From: an uncultured Lachnospiraceae bacterium | Lineage (GTDB): Bacteria; Bacillota; Clostridia; Lachnospirales; Lachnospiraceae | Assembly: GCA_910578115.1 (NCBI GenBank) | Contig: CAJTPO010000059.1 | Coordinates: 1-26,823 of the forward strand | DNA: 26,823 bases | Reading direction: 5' to 3' | Shown: piece by piece, positions 7,267 through 16,252 of the stretch | How positions within the stretch are numbered: position 1 is the first letter of the stretch | Layout: every line of letters begins with the position of its first letter | The notes under the pieces: generated by a model | The model's database searches: none | The model's input: only the letters and a program-made list of their open reading frames with translations | What the model was told of the DNA's origin: nothing | Position numbers and translations under genes: made by a program

Positions 7267-8628
7267 ATGAAAAAGAAATTGTTAAGTTCTCTTCTGTGCG
7301 TAGCCATGATGGCAGCGACACTGACAGGCTGCGGCGGTTCCGGTGATTCCACACCGGCATCGGACGGTACGGCAGCTCCCGCAGAGGAAGCACCGGCTGA
7401 GGAAGCTCCCGCTGAAGAAGAGGCACCGGCTGAGGAAGCAGCAGCAGAAGAGGCACCGGCGGCATCCGACGGCACACTGGTTTACTGGTCCATGTGGGAC
7501 GCAGCTGAACCGCAGGCACAGGCGATCAAGCAGTCGATCGAAGCGTTCACCGCTGAGACTGGTATCGCTGTAGACGTACAGTTTAAGGGACGTACCGGTA
7601 TCCGTGAAGGTTTACAGCCGGCACTGGATGCAGGAACCAATATTGATCTGTTCGATGAAGATATCGACCGTGTGAACTCGACATGGGGCAGCTACCTTCT
7701 GGATCTGGAAGAGCTGGCGAAGGCGAATGATTACGAGTCCACTGCAAACGCAGGTTTGATGGCAGCATGTCGTGAAGTTGGCGGCGGCACATTGAAGTCC
7801 ATTCCTTACCAGCCCAACGTATTTGCTTACTTCTATAACGTTGCAATCTTTGAAGAAGCAGGCGTTACCGCAGTTCCTACAACATGGGATGAGTTCCTGG
7901 ATACCTGCCAGAAGATCAAAGATGCAGGTTATACACCGATCACCAATGACAACGCTTACATCAGCAGCATGTTTGGATATCACATGAGCCGTTTGATCGG
8001 TGAGCCGGCTACAGAAGAAGTGGTTAAGAACGGTGACTGGGACAACGAAGCAGTGTTGAAGACAGCACAGGCTTATGAAGAGCTGGCAAGCAAGGGTTAT
8101 TTCTCCGAGACCATCGAGAGTAACCAGTGGCCGGCAGGACAGAACACAGAGCTGGCTATGGGTACGGCAGCAATGTACCTGAACGGTTCCTGGCTTCCGA
8201 ACGAAGTTAAGGATATCGCCGGCGAAGACTTCCAGTGGGGATGCTTCAGCTATCCTGCAGTAGAAGGCGGAGTAGACGGAACAGAGGCTTCCAACTACGG
8301 TGCACAGGTATTCGCGATCAATGCGAAGTCCACCATGCCTGAGGAGGCATTCCAGCTGATCACTTACCTGACAAAGGGTGAGGCAGACGCACTCCTGTCC
8401 GAGATGTCCGTTGGTATCCCGGCAGATTCCGCAAACGCAGAGTGGCCGGCACTTCTGAGCAATGTTAAGCCGGTTATGGACAGCCTGTCAACACGTTATC
8501 CCTGGGGCGCAGGCGCAGAAGCCAATGCAGATATGACTCCGATCATCATCGAGAACTTCACCAAACTTTGCGGCGGTTCTCTGGATGCACAGGGATTTGT
8601 AGACGCTCTTAAGGCAGCAGGTAACTAA
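7267..8628 (+). CDS. sugar ABC transporter substrate-binding lipoprotein
   Basis: The 453-residue protein is a family 1 (CUT1) extracellular solute-binding protein. A lipoprotein signal peptide ends in TLTGC (lipid-modified Cys22). A low-complexity Ala/Pro/Glu tether (about 30-67, repeats of APAEE) precedes the periplasmic-binding fold, which starts TLVYWSMWDA and includes VPTTWDEF, typical of sugar binders. ATG 7267 has AGGAGG nearby; longer in-frame readings to 7060 lack a ribosome site and would bury the signal peptide. It opens an operon with two permeases and nahK, so the ligand is probably an amino-sugar-containing disaccharide (inference from nahK). A hairpin between it and the permeases probably keeps it at higher abundance. 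Confidence 0.92.
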   Translation: MKKKLLSSLLCVAMMAATLTGCGGSGDSTPASDGTAAPAEEAPAEEAPAEEEAPAEEAAAEEAPAASDGTLVYWSMWDAAEPQAQAIKQSIEAFTAETGIAVDVQFKGRTGIREGLQPALDAGTNIDLFDEDIDRVNSTWGSYLLDLEELAKANDYESTANAGLMAACREVGGGTLKSIPYQPNVFAYFYNVAIFEEAGVTAVPTTWDEFLDTCQKIKDAGYTPITNDNAYISSMFGYHMSRLIGEPATEEVVKNGDWDNEAVLKTAQAYEELASKGYFSETIESNQWPAGQNTELAMGTAAMYLNGSWLPNEVKDIAGEDFQWGCFSYPAVEGGVDGTEASNYGAQVFAINAKSTMPEEAFQLITYLTKGEADALLSEMSVGIPADSANAEWPALLSNVKPVMDSLSTRYPWGAGAEANADMTPIIIENFTKLCGGSLDAQGFVDALKAAGN

Positions 8629-8713
8629 ACAGATTGTAAGCTGTTTTGACAGTAACGATTAAGACCTATCATAAATAGATAGAAAGTTGCACGGATAGGC
8701 ATGAGATGAGTAT

Positions 8714-8741
8714 GGCGGCATCGTGTTTTGACGGTGCCGCC
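8714..8741 (+). terminator. intercistronic hairpin / partial terminator
   Basis: GGCGGCATCGT (8714-8724) pairs with ACGGTGCCGCC (8731-8741), 11 bp with one wobble and a 6-nt loop. The tail is only TTATTA. It sits between the binding-protein gene and the permeases, where an attenuating or mRNA-stabilising hairpin is common. Confidence 0.6.
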
Positions 8742-8825
8742 TTATTACATACCAAATGTTCCAATAACAGCAGTTGATTCAATGTTTCGACTTGTTCGTT
8801 TTTTCAATGAGAGGGGGTTACTGGA

Positions 8826-9731
8826 TTGAAAAAGAATAAGACCATGATCGTAGTGTTCCTTACACCTGCGGTCCTCATGTTCTGCATCATCTTCCTGTAT
8901 CCGATCGTTAGAACCATTCTCATGAGTTTCTTTAAGATCGAGGGTGTGACGGATGCAGTATCGAAGTGGGAGTTTTCAGGACTGGCCAACTACACCAAAC
9001 TTTTCAGTACGGAACTTTTCCGGATATCCATGTGGAATATCTTCCGTATCTGGCTTTTCGGCGGGATAATCGTGATGGGACTGGCGATTCTTTTTGCGGC
9101 GATCCTGACCAGCGGCATCCGCTTTAAGAATGTATTCCGGGCCATCATCTACATGCCCAACGTAGTGAGTGCGGTAGCGCTGGCTACCATGTGGCTGCAG
9201 TATGTATTCAGCCCCAAGTTCGGTCTTTTCAAGACTATCGGCGAACTGCTTCACTGGGAATGGCTCGCCAGGTTCCAGTGGCTGGATCCGTCCCATCTGT
9301 TTACGGCGCTCCTCGTAGCGTACTGCTTCGGTATGGTAGGATATCATATGCTGATCTTTGCCAGCGGTATTGAGCGGATCGGCACTGAGTACTATGAAGC
9401 GGCTACACTGGACGGCGCCAGCAGGATACAGCAGTTCCGCTATATCACGCTTCCGTTGCTCAAGGGCGTTACCAAGACGAATATTACCATGTGGAGTATC
9501 AGTTCCGCCGGATTCTTCCTCTGGTCACAGCTGTTCTCCATGGTGGTTTCCAATACACAGACCATTACGCCGGTGGTATATATGTATCAGAACATCTTCG
9601 GTGCCGGCAACAGTATGACAGAGAGAAACGCAGGAATCGGTGCGGCAGTGGGCGTGCTTCTGAGTGTCTGCGTGGTGTTGATCTTTATTGTCTGCGATAA
9701 GATCTTCAAAGACGACGATATTGAATTTTAA
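8826..9731 (+). CDS. sugar ABC transporter permease (MalF type)
   Basis: The 301-residue integral membrane protein has six predicted hydrophobic segments, beginning with VVFLTPAVLMFCIIFLYPIV. The permease EAA loop is at about residue 190 (EYYEAATLDGASRIQQFRYITLPLL), where the ATPase docks. Start TTG 8826 is preferred because AGAGGGGG (8811-8818) is 7 nt upstream; ATG 8844 is an in-frame alternative with poorer spacing. It forms the channel with the following permease. No ATPase gene is present, so a shared MsmK/UgpC-type ATPase elsewhere is expected. Confidence 0.93.
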   Translation: MKKNKTMIVVFLTPAVLMFCIIFLYPIVRTILMSFFKIEGVTDAVSKWEFSGLANYTKLFSTELFRISMWNIFRIWLFGGIIVMGLAILFAAILTSGIRFKNVFRAIIYMPNVVSAVALATMWLQYVFSPKFGLFKTIGELLHWEWLARFQWLDPSHLFTALLVAYCFGMVGYHMLIFASGIERIGTEYYEAATLDGASRIQQFRYITLPLLKGVTKTNITMWSISSAGFFLWSQLFSMVVSNTQTITPVVYMYQNIFGAGNSMTERNAGIGAAVGVLLSVCVVLIFIVCDKIFKDDDIEF

Positions 9732-9745
9732 AGGAGGGAGTAAGA

Positions 9746-10627
9746 ATGGCAAAAGAAAAGGAAGTGCGCGACCGTGTGAACTGGCACAGAGAATTTCGTC
9801 TGGCTCCCGGTTATATCATATTGTCTTTGTGGGTGCTGTTTACCTTCGTCCTGTTAGGGTGGGTAGTAGGCGCCAGCTTTTCCACATCCAAGGAGATTTT
9901 CTCCGGTGGAGTATTCAAGTTTGAGAGCGGCATTCATCTGGAGAATTACGCGAAGGCGTGGAACACATCCAATGTCTCCGTATTCTTCATGAATTCACTC
10001 GTATATGCGACCATATCCTGTGCACTGCTGATCGTGATCTGTGCACCGGCGGCTTATGTATTGTCCCGATTTACTTTCCTGGGGAACAAGCTGATCCAGA
10101 ACGGTTTCGTGGCGGCTATGGGTGTTCCGGCAACCATGATCGTGCTGCCGCTGTTCGGACTGGTGGCAGGCTGGAACATTCTGAATGTGTCGCTGGCCAA
10201 CCGGGCGGTATTGATCTTCCTGTATGTGGGGATCAATGTGCCGTATACGACAATTTTCCTGCTGACCTTTTTCAGCAATCTTTCCAAGGCGTTTGAGGAA
10301 GCGGCCGCGATCGACGGCTGTCCTCCCATGAAGACTTTCTGGAAGATCATGCTGCCGATGGCACAGCCGGGTATCATCACCGTGACGATTTTTAACTTTA
10401 TCAATGTATGGAACGAATATTTTATGTCCCTGATATTTGCAAACTCTGACAAGGTAAAATCTGTAGCCATCGGGTTGTACGGAATGATCAATTCCATGAG
10501 ATACACAGGCGATTATGCCGGTATGTTCGCGGCGGTGGTCATCGTATTCCTGCCTACTTTCATTCTGTATGTGTTCCTGTCGGAGAAGATCATTGCCGGT
10601 GTAACGGGCGGTGGTGTGAAAGGCTAG
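9746..10627 (+). CDS. sugar ABC transporter permease (MalG type)
   Basis: The 293-residue protein has six predicted membrane segments and the EAA motif at about 184 (AFEEAAAIDGCPPMKTFWKIMLP), followed by WNEYFMSLIFA, typical of CUT1 inner permeases. The C-terminal IIAGVTGGGVKG is also characteristic. AAAGGAGGG precedes the ATG, which is 14 nt after the first permease. nahK begins 11 nt after its stop. Confidence 0.93.
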   Translation: MAKEKEVRDRVNWHREFRLAPGYIILSLWVLFTFVLLGWVVGASFSTSKEIFSGGVFKFESGIHLENYAKAWNTSNVSVFFMNSLVYATISCALLIVICAPAAYVLSRFTFLGNKLIQNGFVAAMGVPATMIVLPLFGLVAGWNILNVSLANRAVLIFLYVGINVPYTTIFLLTFFSNLSKAFEEAAAIDGCPPMKTFWKIMLPMAQPGIITVTIFNFINVWNEYFMSLIFANSDKVKSVAIGLYGMINSMRYTGDYAGMFAAVVIVFLPTFILYVFLSEKIIAGVTGGGVKG

Positions 10628-10638
10628 GAGGTGCCTGA

Positions 10639-11748
10639 ATGAGCAGAGAAAAGTCAGATTTATTACGGATTTCAGATCAGTTTGCGATAGACGGGAAGGC
10701 GGAGAACGTCGAATCCCATGGAAATGGACATATCAACGATACCTATCTTCTGACATGCCGTCTGGAAACGGAGGCCACCCGCAGATATATTCTGCAGCGG
10801 ATGAACCATGAGGTGTTCAAGGACCCGAAGGGGCTGATGGAGAATGTCACGGGTGTGACGGCATTCCTGCGAAAGAAGATCGTGGAAAACGGCGGCGATC
10901 CGGCGAGGGAGACCATGAATGTGATCCCGCTCAGGGATGGCGGTTCTTACTGGCAGGAAGAGGACGGTACATTCTGGCGGATGTATGAGTTTGTGGAAGG
11001 TGCGGACAGCTTCGATATCGTGGAGAGGCCGGAGGACTTCTATGAGAGCGCTGTGGCGTTTGGACATTTTCAGAAGCTGCTTGAAGAGTATCCGGCGGAG
11101 AGTCTGCATGAGACGATTCCCAACTTCCACAATACGGTTGATCGTCTGAAGAATTTCAAGAAGGCGCTGGAAGCGGATGTTATGAAGCGTGCCGGCGAAG
11201 TGGCGGAAGAGATCAAATTCGTGCAGGATCGTGAGTCGGACTGTCATGTGCTCTGTGACCTGCTGGCGTCGGGGGATATCCCGCTGCGGGTTACGCACAA
11301 CGATACCAAGCTCAACAATATCATGCTGGATCATGAGACGCGGAAGGGGATCTGTGTGATCGATCTGGATACGGTGATGCCCGGTTCCGCACTGTATGAC
11401 TACGGTGATTCCATTCGGTTCGGCGCCAACACGGGGGCGGAGGATGAGAAGGATCTGTCGAAGATTTCCTGTGACCTGGAACTTTTTGCATTATACACGA
11501 AAGGATTTATCGAAGGATGCGGCGGATCGCTGACGGAGAAAGAGATCCGGCTGCTGCCTATGGGAGCGAAGCTGATGACGCTGGAATGCGGCATGAGATT
11601 CCTCACGGATTATCTGGAAGGAGATCATTACTTTAAGATCCATCGTCCTGAGCATAATCTGGACCGCTGCAGAACCCAGTTCGCCATGGTCAAGGACATG
11701 GAGGATAAGTGGGATAAGATGCAGGAGATCGTGGAGCAGTATTTATAA
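10639..11748 (+). CDS. nahK: N-acetylhexosamine 1-kinase
   Basis: The 369-residue cytoplasmic protein belongs to the APH-like phosphotransferase fold and closely resembles bifidobacterial NahK (about 359 residues) over its full length. Shared blocks include GNGHINDTYLL near residue 30, the catalytic IPLRVTHNDTKLNN (H220-N-D222), the metal-binding VIDLDT (D242/D244), then GDSIRFGANT, EDEKDLSK and ECGMRFLTDYLEGD. NahK phosphorylates GlcNAc or GalNAc at C1 with ATP, feeding the lacto-N-biose / galacto-N-biose route. It is last in an operon with a sugar transporter, with AGGAGG before ATG. No GH112 phosphorylase or GalT/GalE gene is adjacent; the nucleotidyltransferase at 5035 could use its product. 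The assignment is by recalled similarity, not alignment. Confidence 0.82.
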   Translation: MSREKSDLLRISDQFAIDGKAENVESHGNGHINDTYLLTCRLETEATRRYILQRMNHEVFKDPKGLMENVTGVTAFLRKKIVENGGDPARETMNVIPLRDGGSYWQEEDGTFWRMYEFVEGADSFDIVERPEDFYESAVAFGHFQKLLEEYPAESLHETIPNFHNTVDRLKNFKKALEADVMKRAGEVAEEIKFVQDRESDCHVLCDLLASGDIPLRVTHNDTKLNNIMLDHETRKGICVIDLDTVMPGSALYDYGDSIRFGANTGAEDEKDLSKISCDLELFALYTKGFIEGCGGSLTEKEIRLLPMGAKLMTLECGMRFLTDYLEGDHYFKIHRPEHNLDRCRTQFAMVKDMEDKWDKMQEIVEQYL

Positions 11749-11763
11749 GAGGGAATGTTTGGG

Positions 11764-11798
11764 GAGACCGCTGCGGTGTGAAGCCGGGCGGTCTCTTT
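11764..11798 (+). terminator. terminator of the nahK operon
   Basis: GAGACCGC (11764-11771) pairs with GCGGTCTC (11788-11795), loop 16 nt, followed by TTT. The T-run is short but the stem is stable and lies 16 nt after the nahK stop. Confidence 0.7.
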
Positions 11799-11836
11799 CG
11801 CGTAGGATTTTATTTAAGAAGCCGGCTGGAATTGCT

Positions 11837-11863
11837 TTACATTTTATCTTGACAGGGTATAAT
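11837..11863 (+). promoter_or_regulatory. candidate promoter of the toxin-antitoxin pair
   Basis: A perfect TATAAT lies at 11858-11863. TTTACA at 11837-11842 is 15 nt upstream, slightly short. A consensus TTGACA at 11849-11854 has no matching -10 at the right distance. The AT-rich 11800-11919 gap otherwise shows no gene. Confidence 0.4.
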
Positions 11864-11919
11864 AAAAGTAAATCTTATGTTTTTTATTGTTGTAATAATA
11901 GAATAAAGAAGGTGGTTTT

Positions 11920-12177
11920 ATGAATTTAGTGAAAGTATCTGCAACTGGTCAAATTACGATACCTATAGAAATTCGGCGTCTGCTTAATTTAAAATCCGGT
12001 GATAAGGTTCAATTTTACCAAAAGCAGGATGGAGAGGTCGTTTTGAGCAATGCCTCGGCTCGGGCAATCCGTAAAGCACAGACTGCATTTGAGGGCGCGG
12101 CTGAAGCCATGGGGATTGTCAGTGTAGATGATGTACAGGCGCTCATAGATGAAGTACGTTACGGAAAGGAACTGTAA
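11920..12177 (+). CDS. AbrB/SpoVT/MazE-type antitoxin
   Basis: The 85-residue protein has an N-terminal swapped-hairpin AbrB DNA-binding domain (residues 2-46; VSATGQITIPIEIRRLL, then SGDKVQFYQKQDGEVVL). A helical tail (about 48-85) probably wraps and neutralises the toxin. AAGAAGGTGG precedes the ATG. The toxin ATG follows one base after its stop, so the pair should be translationally coupled and autorepressed, as is usual in such modules. Confidence 0.88.
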   Translation: MNLVKVSATGQITIPIEIRRLLNLKSGDKVQFYQKQDGEVVLSNASARAIRKAQTAFEGAAEAMGIVSVDDVQALIDEVRYGKEL

Positions 12178-12178
12178 A

Positions 12179-12577
12179 ATGCGGATATTGGTTGATACAA
12201 ATATACTTTTTTCCGCGTTGGTATTTCCCGGATCAAAACCTGCAAAAGCGCTGTTGTTGGTAGCTGATAATCATGAGATGGTTTTATGTGACCGGAATAT
12301 TATGGAGTTACGGGCCGTTTTGGAGCGAAAAGCACCGAAATATTTGTCAGATGCGGAAGTTTTGTTGGCGGAAATGTCTTATGAGCTGATTCCGGCAGTG
12401 GATCATGCGGAAAAGTTGATTCGAGATGCAAAGGACCAACCCATTTTAAATGCGGCAATTGTGTCTGATGTAGATATTATACTTACGGGGGATAAAGATT
12501 TTTTAAGCCTTAACATGGAACATCCTAAATGTATGACAGTTACACAGTTTTTTGAAAGTGAGGGCGTGGAGGAATAA
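12179..12577 (+). CDS. PIN-domain toxin (putative endoribonuclease)
   Basis: The 132-residue protein is a PIN-family toxin component. It opens with VDTNILFSALVFPG and has the acidic metal-binding set D6, E43 (MEL), D86 (KDQPIL) and D105/D107 (TGDKDFL). It is expected to cleave RNA unless bound by the AbrB-type antitoxin encoded one base upstream. ATG 12179 is chosen over in-frame 12149 because it begins at the conserved MRILVDTN and has AAAGGA upstream inside the antitoxin gene. The terminator hairpin overlaps its stop codon. Confidence 0.88.
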   Translation: MRILVDTNILFSALVFPGSKPAKALLLVADNHEMVLCDRNIMELRAVLERKAPKYLSDAEVLLAEMSYELIPAVDHAEKLIRDAKDQPILNAAIVSDVDIILTGDKDFLSLNMEHPKCMTVTQFFESEGVEE

Positions 12578-12593
12578 AACTCCATGCTTTTTT
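12564..12593 (+). terminator. intrinsic terminator overlapping the toxin stop
   Basis: GCGTGGAG (12564-12571) pairs with CTCCATGC (12580-12587), 8 bp with one wobble and an 8-nt loop, followed by six T (12588-12593). The toxin TAA (12575-12577) lies in the loop. Confidence 0.85.
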
Positions 12594-12659
12594 GTAAAGC
12601 GGCGGTAAAGTATCGGAACTGATGCGCCGTAAGATCAGGTAAAGGAAACAGAGCGAAGT

Positions 12660-13556
12660 ATGAAGAAAGCAGCCAGAGTGACCGGACTCAAAGAAAAGAA
12701 ACAGCACGGCGACCAGATGTTTCCGGTGGCGATCTATGATGTGTTTATGGATGCGGGGAAGGTACCGGTCTATCTTCATTGGCATGAGGAGCTGGAGATC
12801 CTGTTTTTCACGGAAGGGAGTACGACCTTCCTGATTGAGGGAACGGAACTTTCGCTGACGGCGGGAGATATGCTGTTGGTTAAACCCGGGGCGCTTCATG
12901 GCGGACACGACAAGCTGACGGCGCCGGCAGCGTATCGGGCGATACTGGTCCGGTATGAATTTCTGGCCGGCATAGGGCAGGATCGGATCGGCAGAAAGTA
13001 TCTGGAGCCTTTGTTTGCGGCGAAAAGCGGAAACTATATACATATGCCCGGGTGGTACAGGATGCATGGACAGGCGGCGGAGGCAGTGAAGGCTGTCTTT
13101 TCTTTGTTTGAGGAACAGGGAAAGGGCTATGAGTTGTTGGTCAAAGCAAGGCTTTTTGAACTGTTCTATAGTTTCTATCTGCTGGCGGACGAGAATGAGA
13201 GCGGCAAGGGGAAAGATACTTTTAATATGAGGAGCAACGGAAAGATCCGGGAGATTTATGATTTTGTACAGGAGAATTATCAGGAAAAGATCACGGTGGG
13301 GCAGATGGCCAGGCAGGTGCATTTCAGTGAAGGATATTTTTGCCGTTTTTTCAAGGATAATTTTCATATGTCCTTTATGGAGTATGTCAACGGGGTTCGG
13401 CTGCAGCAGGCGGAATATCTGGTAACGGAGACGGATAAGAGCATGGAGGAGATTGCCGGAGAGACGGGGTTTTCCAGCTCTAATTATTTCGCAGCGGCCT
13501 TCCGGCGGGCCTATGGAATTTCTCCTTTGAAATATCGGTCGGAAATGATAAAATAG
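12660..13556 (+). CDS. AraC family transcriptional regulator (cupin sensor)
   Basis: The 298-residue protein has an N-terminal cupin (about 38-90; HWHEELEILFFTEGSTTFLI and AGDMLLVKPGALHGG) and a C-terminal AraC-type double helix-turn-helix (about 195-297; EKITVGQMARQVHFSEGYFCRFFKD and SMEEIAGETGFSSSNYFAAAFRRAYG). The Shine-Dalgarno at ATG 12660 is weak (AAAGGA, 13 nt away). It is followed within about 40 nt by the histidine kinase gene in the same direction, so one unit may encode three regulators. Its target is probably the sugar operon starting at 16449 (inference). Confidence 0.88.
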   Translation: MKKAARVTGLKEKKQHGDQMFPVAIYDVFMDAGKVPVYLHWHEELEILFFTEGSTTFLIEGTELSLTAGDMLLVKPGALHGGHDKLTAPAAYRAILVRYEFLAGIGQDRIGRKYLEPLFAAKSGNYIHMPGWYRMHGQAAEAVKAVFSLFEEQGKGYELLVKARLFELFYSFYLLADENESGKGKDTFNMRSNGKIREIYDFVQENYQEKITVGQMARQVHFSEGYFCRFFKDNFHMSFMEYVNGVRLQQAEYLVTETDKSMEEIAGETGFSSSNYFAAAFRRAYGISPLKYRSEMIK

Positions 13557-13569
13557 GACATGAAAGATT

Positions 13570-15433
13570 TTGTCGGTATTTGTCAGGGGTGGAAGTTTGA
13601 AGGGAATCAGGTATTTAAGGGAGTATTTCGCGACGCATTTTGCGGCGGTCTTCGCGTTCTATATTTCAGCGGCGGTGTTTGCCATTGCGTTTATTTTTAT
13701 GACATATCTGAAAAATGAATATCAGCATTATCTGCGGGAGAAGAGCTATGAGACGGAAAATGCTGTTATGGAAGCCATGCAGCGTAATCTGAATGAATCT
13801 CTTCGGGAACTGATCACGACCGGCAGTGAAATGGTAACGGACAAAAGGCTTTTGGAATTGACTGCGGAGGCGGATAGAGCTTATGGGGAGGAGATTGGGA
13901 CCGGACAGAGCTATCTGAATCTGTACAATGCGCTGGTTGCTTATGATCATCTGCGGTTTGTTTCGGCAATCGCAGTCGTGGGGAAGGAAGGGCTGATCTG
14001 CCAGTATGACCGCTACAAACAGCTTATGTCCACGTTGTGGGATGATGACAATCAGGCTTATGTGGAAAATATGGCGGCTGAGGTTTTTCAGAATATTGCA
14101 GACGGGAATCTGCCCAGATATATGGCGTACCTTGATCCGCACGCCTATCCGGATTCGGCGAGAAAGGTATTTCATGTGGCATATCCGTTTACAGGCGGTG
14201 TGACCGGGATTCGGGACACGGAATATGTGGTGGTCATCACATACAGTATGGAGGTTTTTGACACTTTCCTGAATACGGTGGAAGTGCCCAAGGTAAAATA
14301 TATCCACGGCTACATAACGGACGAGCAGGATGAAGTCCTGTATTATAACGACAGAAAGCATGAAAGTGGGGCGGATTTTCTTAAGGAGGATGGAGAGGCG
14401 ACGCTGATTGCCAAACCGCTGGAGTACTTTGGCTGGACAGCCAATGTGCTTATGGACGAGCGTGAGATGCAGGAGCATGTGAATGATATCTATCAAAAGG
14501 GTATTGTGTTCTATGTATCGGTGCTTATGGTGTATGTTGTTATCATTATTATGGTGGTGGGGCGGCTGTTAAATCCGATCCATGCTATTTCGGAATCTTT
14601 AAAGGCTGCAGAGCGGGGAGACTATAAATGTAAGATCCGGATAGAGGGAAAGAATGAGATCTGGCAGCTGGCGGAGGAGTATAACCGCATGGCAGACGCT
14701 ATCGAAGAGAAAAACGATGAAATCCGGCGGAAGAATGAGGAAAGGCTGCAGTCGCTGAAGCAGCAGCACCGGGCGGAAATGGAGGCGCTGGAATCTCAGA
14801 TCAATGCGCATTTTATCTGCAACACGCTGGGGTGCATCAACTATGAGGCCATCGAGGCGGGCAGTCATCAGGTTTCTGTTCTGATCAAGAAGCTTTCCAA
14901 TATTCTGCGTTACACTTTTGATCAACACAGTCAGAATGTCTTTATGTTTCAGGAGATCGCCTGGGTGGATCAATATCTGTATCTGCAGAAGAACCGGTAC
15001 GAGACATTGTTTGACTATGAGATCAGTTTTCCGGACGCCTATCACTACTGGCCCTGCTGCAAGCTGATCTTTCAGCCTTTCGTCGAGAACTCGATCCTGC
15101 ATGGGTTTAAGGGGCGCGAAACTGAATCGGGGGGGGGTGATTCGGATTACGGGAGAAGGATTCGGCGACTGGCTGCAGATCGTGATCGAAGATAACGGCG
15201 GCGGTATGGAGGCCGGGCAGGCGGCGGTCATTGAAGAGATTCTTGACGGAAAGAAGGATATGTCCCTCGAAAGTCAGAAGAGCATCGGTATCGGGATCCG
15301 TAATGTGGTCGCAAGAATGTACATGTTTTACGGGGAAGAGCTGGGTATAAAGATGAGCACCGCAGTCGGAAAAGGAACGGTATTTACATTCAGAATTCCT
15401 CTGCCAGGGCAGGAAAGGGGAGACGCTATATGA
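13570..15433 (+). pseudogene. YesM-like sensor histidine kinase, frameshifted at a G9 run
   Basis: The reading frame from TTG 13570 (or TTG 13597, which has AGGGGTGG upstream) encodes a membrane sensor kinase. TM1 is at about 24-48, a large extracellular sensor follows to about 310, TM2 is at about 315-338, then HAMP, a coiled coil and the His_kinase domain with phospho-acceptor H414 in SQINAHFICNTLG and the N box FQPFVENSILHGF. Just after the N box, a run of nine G (15129-15137) shifts the frame and translation ends at 15195. The rest of the ATPase domain (IEDNGGGM, SIGIGIRNVVARM, GKGTVFTFRIP) is intact in the +1 frame to 15433. With eight G the gene would encode about 620 residues. So this is a one-base insertion, a phase-variable tract or a sequencing error. 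The 3 prime end overlaps the response regulator start by ATGA. Confidence 0.85.
15129..15137 (+). repeat. homopolymeric tract of nine G inside the kinase gene
   Basis: Nine consecutive G at the exact place where the kinase switches frame. Eight or eleven G restore one continuous frame through the ATPase domain. Such tracts slip during replication and are also prone to sequencing errors. Confidence 0.9.
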
Positions 15434-16176
15434 GAATCATTATCGTGGAAGATGAAAAGAGATCTTCCAGAGGCCTAAAGAATCTGCTGCTGTCTATTTC
15501 TGAGGAGTGTGAAGTTGTGGCGGAGGTTTCTGACGGGCAGAAGGCCTTCGAACTGATCCTCTGCCTGCAGCCGGATGTGGTCTTTACGGATATCAAGATG
15601 CCGATCATGGACGGGATTTCCATGATCAAGGCGGTGCAGGCGCGGGGTGGTGTGAAGACCAGATTTGTGATCATCAGCGCCTATGAAGAATTTGAGCTGG
15701 CCAGACAGGCCATATCGCTGGGCGTTGTGGAATATCTGGTGAAGCCGCTGACGCTGGAGGATGTGGAGGCGGTGTGGAAACGTCTGCAGGAAGGGGAAAC
15801 GGCCGCATTTTGCAGGGAAAAGGGTCAGACGGACTTAAAAAGCCAGTATCCGGATGCCCATCCATTGATTTTAAAGGCATTGGATATTATTCAATGCAGC
15901 TATGCGACAAAGCTTTCCCAGAAGGATCTGGCGGAAAATCTGGGAATCAGCGCAGAATATTTCTCTTTCCTGTTCAGTCGGGATATCGGCGAGAACTATG
16001 CCAAATTCCTGCGTCGGTACCGTATCGAGAAAGCCAAGGTTCTGATCTCCACGGACGCGGTGCCAAAAGATCAGATCCCTTATAGTGTAGGATTTTCCGA
16101 TCCAAAATATTTCTACAGATGTTTCAAAGAAGAAACAGGTGTCAATATGACGGAATATAGAAAGGCGAAGCGTTGA
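15430..16176 (+). CDS. YesN-like response regulator, receiver plus AraC HTH
   Basis: The 248-residue protein has a receiver (1-118) with E7/D8, phospho-acceptor D54 in FTDIKMPIMDG, S in IISAYEEF and K in LVKPLT. A short linker and a C-terminal AraC-type DNA-binding domain follow (about 150-247; KLSQKDLAENLGISAEYFSFLFSRD and IPYSVGFSDPKYFYRCFKEETG). It is shorter than typical YesN proteins, with no extra middle domain. Its ATG overlaps the kinase stop as ATGA. It probably activates the operon beginning at 16449, where direct repeats occur upstream of the promoter. Confidence 0.9.
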   Translation: MRIIIVEDEKRSSRGLKNLLLSISEECEVVAEVSDGQKAFELILCLQPDVVFTDIKMPIMDGISMIKAVQARGGVKTRFVIISAYEEFELARQAISLGVVEYLVKPLTLEDVEAVWKRLQEGETAAFCREKGQTDLKSQYPDAHPLILKALDIIQCSYATKLSQKDLAENLGISAEYFSFLFSRDIGENYAKFLRRYRIEKAKVLISTDAVPKDQIPYSVGFSDPKYFYRCFKEETGVNMTEYRKAKR

Positions 16177-16191
16177 GAGCTTCGTCTTTTT
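16164..16191 (+). terminator. intrinsic terminator overlapping the response regulator stop
   Basis: GGCGAAGC (16164-16171) pairs with GCTTCGTC (16179-16186), 8 bp with one wobble and a 7-nt loop, followed by five T (16187-16191). The TGA stop (16174-16176) is in the loop. Confidence 0.85.
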
Positions 16192-16252
16192 GCATATTCA
16201 AAATTATAAAAGGCGAATGTAGTTCATCAATATGCACATATCATATTAAAAA

